Shown: in pieces, positions 1 to 6,002 of the stretch | Layout: every line of letters starts with the position of its first letter | Position numbering within the stretch: the first letter of the stretch is position 1 | From: Roseibacillus sp. | GTDB lineage: Bacteria > Verrucomicrobiota > Verrucomicrobiia > Verrucomicrobiales > Akkermansiaceae | Reading direction: 5' to 3' | Assembly: GCA_002729275.1 (NCBI GenBank) | Contig: PBTP01000060.1 | Coordinates: 1-6,826, forward strand | Length of the DNA: 6,826 nucleotides | The notes under the pieces: model-generated | Databases searched by the model: none | What the model saw: the letters and a program-made list of their open reading frames with translations, nothing else | Told to the model about the DNA's origin: nothing | Translations under genes and position numbers: made by a program

Positions 1-1
1 G

Positions 2-193
2 GGATTGTGGGTCCCGTGGATGGTGGGGAGCGAGTCTATTTTCCAATACTGCCCTGGGGGTGTGGAAGTGAACGTAGAAGCAGGCTGGAACGTGTTTGCC
101 CTCCCGGCTCAGGATATCAGGTCTGCTTCAATGGATCGCGCGGGGACTGTCATGATGATCAGGAGTAACCCGGACGGGTTTTGGACTGGCTAG
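2..193 (+). CDS. 3' end of an unidentified protein (partial, left edge)
   Basis: The frame is open from the left edge of the window to a TAG at 191-193, giving about 63 C-terminal residues of a protein whose start lies outside. I do not recognise the family. The stretch has a plausible beta-rich composition, with VNVEAGWNVFALP in the middle, which recalls the 'AGWNLISLP' segments of exported bacterial beta-sandwich proteins, and it ends in NPDGFWTG. By hand count GC is about 54, 51 and 67 percent at codon positions 1, 2 and 3. The raised third position favours real coding over a chance open frame, but 63 open codons can also occur by chance. It converges on the gamma-glutamyltransferase gene, and the two stop codons overlap in the palindrome CTAG at 190-193. 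No terminator hairpin is visible. An internal TTG at 5 or ATG at 20 could in principle start a small gene, but continuation to the left is more likely. Confidence 0.45.
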   Translation, partial: GLWVPWMVGSESIFQYCPGGVEVNVEAGWNVFALPAQDIRSASMDRAGTVMMIRSNPDGFWTG

Positions 194-1986
194 TCCCGGG
201 AGAGACCCTTGTCCTGTGGGAAAGAGTTGCCGGTAAGTCCGAGGGTGAGTGCTCCGCCTATCCGGGGGTCGCTGGCTCCGAGAAAGATCCCCTTTCTCTT
301 CATGACCGTCTGAGTAGAACCAATGGGGCTGGTGGGGCGGATGGTGTGCCCCCGTTTGATGAGAAGGTTCTTAGTGTTTGCTTCCAGGCCGGTCTCAACC
401 AGCAGCTCATCGGGGAGCCATTGGTGATGAACACGAGTCGTCCGGGTCGCCTCCGCGACATTCATGCCATGGTCGATGATGTTACTCACGAGTTGAAGTA
501 CGATGTTGATGATGCGACTCCCCCCGGGACTTCCGGTGGCGATAATGGTGTCGTCTTCTCCGAGCAGGATGGTTGGGGTCATTGAGCTGAGCATCCGCTT
601 TCCCGGTTCGATTGCATTGCGGCGTCCCCCTATGAGCCCATAGGCATTAGGAGTTCCCGGTTTTGCCGAGAAGTCATCCATTTCGTTATTGAGAAGAATT
701 CCCGTGCCGGGGACTACAATGCGTGATCCGTAACTGAAGTTGAGGGTATAAGTGTTAGAGACCGCGTTTCCCTCCCGGTCAATGACGCTGAAGTGAGTGG
801 TCTCCCTGCTCTCGGGCGGCGCGAGAGGCCCAAGCCCCGGGGTGATCTGGCTGCTGGGGGTGATGCGCCCGGGCTTGATTTCCTCAGCGAGGTTCTTCCC
901 GTAGTTCTTGGAGATGAGCTGGGCTACGGGTATCTCGGAAAAGTCGGGGTCTCCAAGATAGCGCGAGCGGTCAGCGTAGGCCCTTTTCATGGCCTCACTA
1001 ACGACATGAATTGCCTGAGCTGAGTTTGGGCCATAATCGTCTATCGGAAAATGCTCCATGATATTGAGCATCTGGACGAGATGAAGACCTCCTGAGCTGG
1101 GGGGAGGCATGGACATGATCTTCCAACCCCGGTAGTAACCCTTGACAGGTTTCCTTTCCACGGTGCGGTAATCAGCGAGATCCTTGCGAGTGATAAGTCC
1201 GCCCTGCGCGCTCATGTCTCGATGAATTCTGCTTGCAATATCCCCAAGATAAAATGCGTCAGGTCCTTTGTCGGACAGGAGGCGGAGGCTTCGGGCGAGG
1301 TCCTTCTGGATGAGAGTGCTGCCCACGGGCCAAGCCTTACCGCCTGGATCGAGAAAGATGCGCCTGGCTTCACTGTCTGCACGTAAATCGTCAGCGCAGG
1401 ATTTCAGAGAATGGTGCAGGTCTTGGCCAACCACAAATCCATCTGCAGCCAGTTTGATCGCTGGCGCAAGGGCCCTCTGGAGTGGGATCGTTCCGTAGTG
1501 GTGCAGGGCGTGCGCCAAGCCACGAACAGTGCCGGGCACTCCTGATGCCATTCGGGTGTAGCGAGAGAGTCTTGGGTCCAGAGCGCCCTCCTTTGTAAGG
1601 AACATATCGCGGTGGGCAGCAGCGGGAGCTTTCTCCCGGTAGTCCAGGGCAAGCTGCCGGTTCTCTCCCGCGAGATGCATCAGCATGAATCCTCCTCCGC
1701 CAAGGTTGCCGGCCCGTGGGAGGGTGACTGCAAGGGCAAAGCCCGCAGTGACCGCGGCGTCGACGGCATTGCCGCCCTCTGCGAGAACTTCCAGTGCCGC
1801 CCGGGTGGCGTGGGCTTCCTGAGTGGCTACCATGCCTCCCTGACCTGTGACGGGCCGGGTTGGAGAGGTTGCCTCAGGGGTGAGGGTATTCGTGTTCTGG
1901 GCGAGCAGAGGGTCGAAAAAGAGAGAAAGGGCTCCGAGAAGAAAGGCGAGCATCCGGATTCTGCTAAAGACGAGTATGGAGTGCAT
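190..1986 (-). CDS. ggt: gamma-glutamyltransferase (glutathione hydrolase), exported
   Basis: This is a complete 598-residue gamma-glutamyltransferase of the Ntn-hydrolase superfamily (E. coli enzyme: 580). The family cleaves the gamma-glutamyl bond of glutathione and related compounds and transfers the glutamyl group to water or an amino acid, normally in the periplasm. Residues 1 to about 29 form a signal peptide (FSRIRMLAFLLGALSLFF, likely cut after LLA). The proenzyme should self-cleave between Glu395 and Thr396 in the ETTHFS motif, making Thr396 the catalytic nucleophile of the small subunit. By alignment from memory with E. coli GGT, all key residues are present: Arg117 (DYREKAP), Thr414 and Asn416 (TYTLN), Asp438 (NNEMDDF), Ser467-Ser468 (LSSMTPT) and Gly488-Gly489 (GSPGG). 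Glu435 stands where E. coli has Gln430; the human enzyme has Glu there. The lid-loop region (AKPGTPNAYG, 441-450) is retained. The start at 1986 gives the full signal peptide; Met12 (codon at 1951-1953) is an alternative. Neither has a good Shine-Dalgarno sequence. The gene is divergent from the EF-hand gene. Confidence 0.96.
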   Translation of the reverse strand: MHSILVFSRIRMLAFLLGALSLFFDPLLAQNTNTLTPEATSPTRPVTGQGGMVATQEAHATRAALEVLAEGGNAVDAAVTAGFALAVTLPRAGNLGGGGFMLMHLAGENRQLALDYREKAPAAAHRDMFLTKEGALDPRLSRYTRMASGVPGTVRGLAHALHHYGTIPLQRALAPAIKLAADGFVVGQDLHHSLKSCADDLRADSEARRIFLDPGGKAWPVGSTLIQKDLARSLRLLSDKGPDAFYLGDIASRIHRDMSAQGGLITRKDLADYRTVERKPVKGYYRGWKIMSMPPPSSGGLHLVQMLNIMEHFPIDDYGPNSAQAIHVVSEAMKRAYADRSRYLGDPDFSEIPVAQLISKNYGKNLAEEIKPGRITPSSQITPGLGPLAPPESRETTHFSVIDREGNAVSNTYTLNFSYGSRIVVPGTGILLNNEMDDFSAKPGTPNAYGLIGGRRNAIEPGKRMLSSMTPTILLGEDDTIIATGSPGGSRIINIVLQLVSNIIDHGMNVAEATRTTRVHHQWLPDELLVETGLEANTKNLLIKRGHTIRPTSPIGSTQTVMKRKGIFLGASDPRIGGALTLGLTGNSFPQDKGLSRD

Positions 1987-2019
1987 GTGTTGCTTGGTAT
2001 TGCCTTGTAGAGGGCCGGC

Positions 2020-2041
2020 TGAACATCCGGAAATATGTTCA
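2020..2041. promoter_or_regulatory. 7-bp-arm inverted repeat, candidate operator
   Basis: The sequence reads TGAACAT-N8-ATGTTCA, a perfect dyad with 7-base arms and an 8-base spacer. It begins 34 bases upstream of the ggt start codon and ends 115 bases upstream of the plus-strand gene start, where a regulator could act on ggt or on both genes. The half-site contains GAAC, as in LexA boxes of several phyla, but the spacing (GAAC-N12-GTTC) does not match the Gram-positive GAAC-N4-GTTC box. A hairpin in the ggt leader is the alternative reading. The regulatory role is inference. Confidence 0.35.
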
Positions 2042-2135
2042 TTCCTCCGTGGGGAGTGATTTATCGGGTTTTCTAATTTGTTCGAGTTGGAAACTCTTCC
2101 CTCTTTCTGTGAATTTGAATGGACCTCTGGTGCGA

Positions 2136-2144
2136 GAGGTGGAG
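2136..2144 (+). promoter_or_regulatory. purine-rich ribosome binding site deciding the start at 2157
   Basis: GAGGTGGAG lies 12 bases before the ATG at 2157-2159 and is the only good Shine-Dalgarno-like sequence in front of a confident gene in this window. Together with the signal peptide that begins at that ATG, it supports 2157 over the upstream in-frame start at 2049. Confidence 0.5.
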
Positions 2145-2156
2145 CATGGCGCCCAT

Positions 2157-3359
2157 ATGAAGCTCAACATCAGATGCAGCAGGCTGGCTTGGACCTTTCT
2201 AGCCATCCTGATTACCCCGGGCGGTGTTGCCTGTGCCAATCCCGCCAAGGATCAACTCGCTCAGTTGCTAAAGCGTTTTCCGCAGGCTGATGCAAACAAG
2301 GATGGAGTGCTGACGGTAGCTGAGGCCCTCGCCTTTCGAGACAAGGCAAGTGGTAGAGGTGGTGCTCAACGGGGAGCGGCACGCTCTTTCAAGGTGCACC
2401 CGGGATGGGAGAAGGAGAAATTCCCCGAACATGCGATGTGTTATCAGTCGCCGGAACGCATCCGAGAGACTTACGCAAAACTTCTTGGCCCCGACAGGCA
2501 TCCAATTGCCTCTTTCGCCAAACCCAAAGATGGAGGGCTACGGCTTGTTGGAACGGGTCATAGTTTCATGGGCCCCGGCTATAAGACTCTCCCTAAAATC
2601 TGCCAGGCGGCTGGATTTAAGCAGCCATTGCACTTGCATACCGGAGGAGGGATGACGGGAAGTACTCGTTACAAGTGGGAGCAGGAGAATGGCATCTTTC
2701 AGTTCAAGGGAAAGGCGAAGCCGAAGCTTCTGGCCTCCATTGCCAATGCAGAATGGGAGGCTATGATGTGGGGTCCTTATTTTAATGACCGCCCGGAATA
2801 CTACTCATGCTGGATCGAGTTTTGCCTTAAGTATAATCCAGACATGAAATTTTTTCTCTCTGACGGGTGGCCTCAGATTGAGCACTTGGACAAGATTGAG
2901 GGAGGGACAAAGAAGGGGTTCGTTCCGGCAACGATCAAGCAACTTGGTGAGTTGCAGGGAGAGATTTATGGTGAGCTGATCGCTCCGCTCAACGAGAAGT
3001 ATCCCGGAAGGGTCGTCATCATGCCGACTTGCGATGCGATGGTGCTGGCATCCCAATATTTCCAGCGGGGAGAGTTGCCGGGAGTGGAAGGTCTCCACCG
3101 TGCGCTGGGAGGTAAAGCGAAGTCTCTTTGGCGGGATAAGCTGGGGCACCTCGGGCCGGGATTTGAATGGCTGGAGGGCTATGTGTTTTATGCGTCCCTT
3201 TACCGGCGATCCCCCGAGCTGATTGACGGTAAAGTGGAGACCGGGGGTTTCCCGGGAGACCAGCTCGACAAGGTGTTCCGTAGAATCGCGTGGCAGGCAG
3301 TGCTCGCCAATCCCTACTCAGGAATCCGGGATGAGAACAAGGACGGGAAAGCGGACTGA
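2157..3359 (+). CDS. exported EF-hand protein with SGNH-hydrolase-like domain
   Basis: A 400-residue exported protein of uncertain function. Residues 1 to about 27 are a signal peptide (hydrophobic LAWTFLAILI, likely cut after VACA). A full 12-residue EF-hand calcium loop follows at 45-56 (DANKDGVLTVAE), and a second motif, DENKDGKAD, forms the last nine residues (392-400) and stops before the loop would be complete. Between them, about residues 125-355 look like an SGNH/GDSL-type fold: a beta strand leads into GTGHSF (132-137), where Ser136 would be the nucleophile, followed by helix, a core strand KFFLSDGWP (231-239), and a late block DKLGHLGPGFEWLEGYVFYASL with Asp327 and His331 as possible catalytic residues. 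The Asp-His spacing is one longer than the usual DxxH, so activity is uncertain; esterase or carbohydrate-deacetylase roles are only guesses. The gene converges on the propeller gene with 41 bases between and no clear terminator hairpin. The start at 2157 is chosen for the signal peptide and the GAGGTGGAG upstream. Confidence 0.85.
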   Translation: MKLNIRCSRLAWTFLAILITPGGVACANPAKDQLAQLLKRFPQADANKDGVLTVAEALAFRDKASGRGGAQRGAARSFKVHPGWEKEKFPEHAMCYQSPERIRETYAKLLGPDRHPIASFAKPKDGGLRLVGTGHSFMGPGYKTLPKICQAAGFKQPLHLHTGGGMTGSTRYKWEQENGIFQFKGKAKPKLLASIANAEWEAMMWGPYFNDRPEYYSCWIEFCLKYNPDMKFFLSDGWPQIEHLDKIEGGTKKGFVPATIKQLGELQGEIYGELIAPLNEKYPGRVVIMPTCDAMVLASQYFQRGELPGVEGLHRALGGKAKSLWRDKLGHLGPGFEWLEGYVFYASLYRRSPELIDGKVETGGFPGDQLDKVFRRIAWQAVLANPYSGIRDENKDGKAD

Positions 3360-3400
3360 ATCTTGAGGGAGTGGCCGGAGGGAGCATACGCTGCCATCAT

Positions 3401-4651
3401 CTACTTTTCCGAGATATCATAACAGAGGAGCAGGTCCTGATCGCGGAGGTATAATTTTCCATTGGCCACTACAGGGTGAGCCCAGGATTTCTTTTCGCTT
3501 CGCTCTGGTTGGTCGAAGCTGCTGATCTCCTTCAATTCTTTCGAGGAAGCTTTAATCAGGGCCACGGGTCCGTTTTCGCTTCGGAGATAGAAGTGTCCAT
3601 CGGCAAAGGTCGTGGCCCCCTTTCCAGCGCTTCGCTCGCGGTAGATAAGTTCTCCACTCCTGATGTTCATGCAGGCGAAGCTCCCTCCGGTTGAACCAAA
3701 GACGTGTCCGTTCAGTTCGATGACGCCGCCATGGTGGTTGGCGAATTTTCGGCTCGAATGAATTTCCTTGGCAGACCATTCGCCTCCTTTCCTGTCGATC
3801 TGGAAGGCGTGGCAGCCGACTCCATAGGAGGAAGTAACCCAGACAATATTATCATGAACCACAGGAGTAGTAATCACAGCGGTCTTGCCAACGCGCTCGA
3901 CCCTCCAGAGAACCTTTCCCGACCGGGGATCGATTCCTGCCAAGCTCTTGCCAGTGAGTTGGAGGTATTGACGTGTTCCGTTTAGGGTTGCGATGATAAC
4001 GGACGAGTAGCCAGTTGGATCCGTCCATTCGCTGGTCTGCCAAAGTTTTTTCCCGGTTTTGCGACTGAGAGCGAGGACAGTGCCTTTGGCTCCGCCAGGA
4101 GTGCAGATCACGGATTCGCCATCAACAAGAGGGGATTCACTCCACCGCCATCCTGACATCATCTTACCGCCAAAGTCATCCTGAAGGTTGGTCGTCCAGG
4201 CCTTTTCTCCGTCAGCTGCGTTGAGGCAGATCAGATTGGAGTGCTGGTCGAGGGCAAACACCTGTCCCCCATCCACGGTGGGTGTGCTACGAGGACCAGG
4301 ATAGCCGCGATGTCCGCCGGCTTCTCCGGTTCGAGATTTCCAGGCCAGCGATCCGTCCGCCTCCTTGAGCGCGATCACATGGCACCCGTCTGCCAGATCA
4401 CCGAGGGTATAAATGAGACCCTTTGAAACAGAGATGCTGGAAAACCCGGCGCCAGCGGTCCGGGCTTTCCAGGCCAGAGGAGGACCACCCTCTGGCCATG
4501 TCTTGAGAAGGTCAGTTTCCAGAGAGCGGCCGTCGCGGCCGGGGCCACGCCATTGCGGCCAGTCTTCAGCAGATGCCGGAAGAGAGAAACCTCCAAGAAT
4601 CAGGCAGAAGGTAAGGAGGCGGATCCGGAAGTTGGAGGAGAGGGTTCTCAT
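3401..4651 (-). CDS. exported PQQ-like beta-propeller protein
   Basis: A complete 416-residue exported protein of the PQQ-binding-like beta-propeller (BamB-like) superfamily. Residues 1-28 are a signal peptide (RIRLLTFCLILGGFSLPASA, cut before EDW). The mature protein opens with WPQWRGPGRDG (31-41), the hallmark of a large family of planctomycete and verrucomicrobial propeller proteins. Blades show as repeated 'G-x-xx-hydrophobic-AL/CLN-x-x-x-G-x-x-x-W' units: VIALKEADGSLAW (92-104), LICLNAADGEKAW (140-152), VLALSRKTGKKLW (192-204), LAGIDPRSGKVLW (237-249), FACMNIRSGELIY (325-337), and the closing strand LYLRDQDLLLCYD (400-412). The fold generally serves as a binding scaffold. The residues that bind PQQ and calcium in true quinoprotein dehydrogenases are not evident, so I infer a scaffold or sensor rather than an enzyme; the ligand is unknown. 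It lies 57 bases downstream of pdxA on the same strand and may be cotranscribed with it. No clear Shine-Dalgarno sequence precedes the ATG; the signal peptide sets the start. Confidence 0.9.
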   Translation of the reverse strand: MRTLSSNFRIRLLTFCLILGGFSLPASAEDWPQWRGPGRDGRSLETDLLKTWPEGGPPLAWKARTAGAGFSSISVSKGLIYTLGDLADGCHVIALKEADGSLAWKSRTGEAGGHRGYPGPRSTPTVDGGQVFALDQHSNLICLNAADGEKAWTTNLQDDFGGKMMSGWRWSESPLVDGESVICTPGGAKGTVLALSRKTGKKLWQTSEWTDPTGYSSVIIATLNGTRQYLQLTGKSLAGIDPRSGKVLWRVERVGKTAVITTPVVHDNIVWVTSSYGVGCHAFQIDRKGGEWSAKEIHSSRKFANHHGGVIELNGHVFGSTGGSFACMNIRSGELIYRERSAGKGATTFADGHFYLRSENGPVALIKASSKELKEISSFDQPERSEKKSWAHPVVANGKLYLRDQDLLLCYDISEK

Positions 4652-4708
4652 GGGTATCTTTGTTAACTTCGTGGGGGAACAGATGAAGAGATGTTACAGG
4701 AAACGGGT

Positions 4709-5692
4709 TCAGGAACTCATCCGCGCTGCAAGAATCACAGCCTCAATTAAGCTTTCTGCTCCGGCCTTTCCCTGCCAGGCAATGTCAAGGGCGGTTCCGT
4801 GGTCAACGGAGGTGCGAACTATTGGCAGCCCCAGAGTGCAGTTAACCGCTCGGTCGAAGGCGAGGGCCTTGAGAGGAATATGGCCTTGGTCGTGATACAT
4901 GCAGATGAAGGCGTCCGTCATTGCTCGACGTTCTGGGAGGAAGGCGGTATCCGGAGGCAGGGGGCCTTCGATTCTCCTTCCAAGGGACCGAGCTCGCTCG
5001 ATAGCCGGAGTAATAATGAGCTCTTCCTCATGATTCCCAAAGAGCCCTCCTTCCCCGGCGTGGGGATTGAGTCCGCAGACTGCCAGTTGTGGTTCTCTAC
5101 TCCTGAGGTGCTTAATCGATTGGTAGGTTAGTTCAATGACTTCGAGAATTCGCTGGGGAGTGAGCATTCCTGCTACCTCGTGATAGCCGACGTGAACTGT
5201 GACGAAGCTGCAGGTGAGAATATCGGATGTCAGCATCATGCAAAAATTTTCTGTCGCAGTATGCTCGGCGAATATTTCGGTCTGACCGGGCTGTGAAATT
5301 CCAGCCTGGCGGAGTGCCGATTTGTTTGCTGGGGCGGTTGTCACTGCATCTACTTCGCCCCGGCGGCATGCAGAGATAGCACTCTCGAGATATCGATAGG
5401 TAGCGCGGCCGGTTGCTTCAGAAATGGTGCCGGGGGTAAGCTGCTCGATGCCGATTCCGTCAAGGCTCAGGACTGAGGGGATATCCACGACGCTTAGATC
5501 TTCAGGGGTGAGGACCTGGTGAGGTCTCGGTTTTCCCGTCACGTCTGCACATTTGTAAAGAACTTCGACGTCACCGTAGACGATAGGAACGCAATGCTCG
5601 GACACTCTCTCGTTTCGCAAGAGCTCAAGACATATTTCCGGGCCGACCCCGGCGGGATCGCCCATCGTCACGGCGATTTTGGGATGGCTCAT
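4709..5692 (-). CDS. pdxA: PdxA-family 4-phosphohydroxy-acid dehydrogenase
   Basis: A complete 327-residue cytoplasmic enzyme (E. coli PdxA: 329). PdxA oxidises 4-phosphohydroxy-L-threonine with NAD in pyridoxal 5'-phosphate biosynthesis; the related PdxA2 proteins act on 4-phosphothreonate or erythronate in sugar-acid catabolism. The N-terminal MGDPAGVGPE (10-19) and VTTAPANK (117-124) are family signatures. The three metal-binding histidines are present: His167 (TVHVGY), His211 (LNPHAGE) and His267 (YHDQG), as are substrate-binding Lys275, Asn284 and Arg293 and the RTSVDHGTA block (293-301). Two features differ from E. coli. Position 137 is Gln (PGQTE) where E. coli has the substrate-binding His136 (GHTE). 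The loop after the last metal ligand reads GHIPLK rather than GLPVLK, which I associate with PdxA2-like members. No DUF1537-type kinase gene is nearby, so biosynthetic PdxA stays the default. The ATG at 5692 starts exactly at the conserved N-terminus; there is no clear Shine-Dalgarno sequence. The propeller gene follows after 57 bases. Confidence 0.93.
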   Translation of the reverse strand: MSHPKIAVTMGDPAGVGPEICLELLRNERVSEHCVPIVYGDVEVLYKCADVTGKPRPHQVLTPEDLSVVDIPSVLSLDGIGIEQLTPGTISEATGRATYRYLESAISACRRGEVDAVTTAPANKSALRQAGISQPGQTEIFAEHTATENFCMMLTSDILTCSFVTVHVGYHEVAGMLTPQRILEVIELTYQSIKHLRSREPQLAVCGLNPHAGEGGLFGNHEEELIITPAIERARSLGRRIEGPLPPDTAFLPERRAMTDAFICMYHDQGHIPLKALAFDRAVNCTLGLPIVRTSVDHGTALDIAWQGKAGAESLIEAVILAARMSS

Positions 5693-5724
5693 GCGCTGGA
5701 TCAGATTTTAGCCTGCCGGGAGCG

Positions 5725-5751
5725 CTGAGGCTATGCTGGATTTTGCCTCAG
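5725..5751. repeat. 7-bp-arm inverted repeat upstream of pdxA
   Basis: CTGAGGC (5725-5731) and GCCTCAG (5745-5751) are perfect inverted arms separated by 13 bases, beginning 33 bases upstream of the pdxA start codon. It overlaps where a -35 region would lie if the TAAAAT at 5705-5710 were a -10 box. It could be an operator; chance is a real alternative for an arm of this length in 310 bases. Confidence 0.3.
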
Positions 5752-5941
5752 AAATCAGAGGACTATCTGGGGGGGAGCGGGTTACAGAAGAAAGCTTTTT
5801 GCCGGGTAGGGTTTTGCGTTTCTTTCTGAGCGAAGTGAGGCGTAACGATGGGGGATTTGGCGGCCTCATCTGCATTGAAGGCTATGACCTTATTCTAAAT
5901 TTTCCTTGTTATCGCTCTCGGGTGGGAGGTGATATAGACAT

Positions 5942-5967
5942 CCTGTCTTATCAGTAAGTGCGACAGG
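5942..5967 (+). repeat. bulged hairpin 35 bases before the PA14-like gene
   Basis: CCTGT (5942-5946) pairs with ACAGG (5963-5967), and inside it CTTA (5947-5950) pairs with TAAG (5955-5958) around the loop TCAG, leaving TGCG as a bulge. TTTATT follows. It could be a weak terminator, a leader hairpin or an operator for the gene at 6003. The T tract is too poor for a confident intrinsic terminator. Confidence 0.3.
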
Positions 5968-6002
5968 TTTATTGCCCAAGCAACGAATATTTCACCAGCG
6001 TT

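Larger units (their letters stand above)
1987..2156. other. divergent intergenic region between ggt and the EF-hand/SGNH-like gene
   Basis: These 170 bases must hold the promoters of both divergent genes. They contain the dyad at 2020-2041 (listed separately) and a short GAGTT-GGA-AACTC dyad at 2084-2096. A TCTAAT at 2072-2077 resembles a plus-strand -10 box, but no convincing -35 box lies at the proper distance, so I do not call a promoter. The plus-strand frame is open from 2049 to 2156, ahead of the chosen start at 2157, but its translation looks unlike an N-terminus and would bury the signal peptide. Confidence 0.6.
5693..6002. other. 310-base divergent region between pdxA and the PA14-like gene
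   Basis: No confident gene lies here. It holds an inverted repeat at 5725-5751 and a bulged hairpin at 5942-5967, each listed separately. On the minus strand a TAAAAT (5710 down to 5705) resembles a -10 box for pdxA, but no -35 match is seen at the proper distance and it would leave a leader of only a few bases. A 74-codon plus-strand frame runs from ATG 5733 to TAA 5957, with GGGAG ten bases ahead. Its third-position GC is only about 46 percent, well below what real genes here seem to use, and its translation (no signal peptide, no recognised motif) is unconvincing. I leave it as unlikely to be coding. Confidence 0.5.

Noticed and set aside
181..585. Plus-strand 134-codon open frame
   Set aside because: It lies wholly antisense to the conserved C-terminal part of gamma-glutamyltransferase and has no recognisable motif.
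1612..2010. Plus-strand 132-codon open frame
   Set aside because: It is antisense to the ggt N-terminal region, which has a convincing signal peptide and conserved GGT sequence; the translation is low in recognisable structure.
2020..2041. LexA (SOS) box
   Set aside because: The GAAC/GTTC half-sites are 12 bases apart instead of 4, and neither neighbouring gene is an SOS function.
2049..2156. N-terminal extension of the EF-hand gene to 2049
   Set aside because: It would bury a good signal peptide 36 residues inside the protein and has no ribosome binding site.
3360..3400. Possible bidirectional terminator between the convergent genes
   Set aside because: Only a 4-5 base pairing (TGGC/GCCA) with a long loop and no T tract on either strand.
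4413..4895. Plus-strand 160-codon open frame spanning the pdxA/propeller junction
   Set aside because: It is antisense to the conserved end of PdxA and the signal peptide of the propeller protein; its arginine-rich translation is typical of a shadow frame.
5733..5957. Plus-strand 74-codon open frame in the pdxA upstream region
   Set aside because: GGGAG lies at an acceptable distance, but third-position GC is only about 46 percent and there is no recognisable motif, so it is not listed as a gene.
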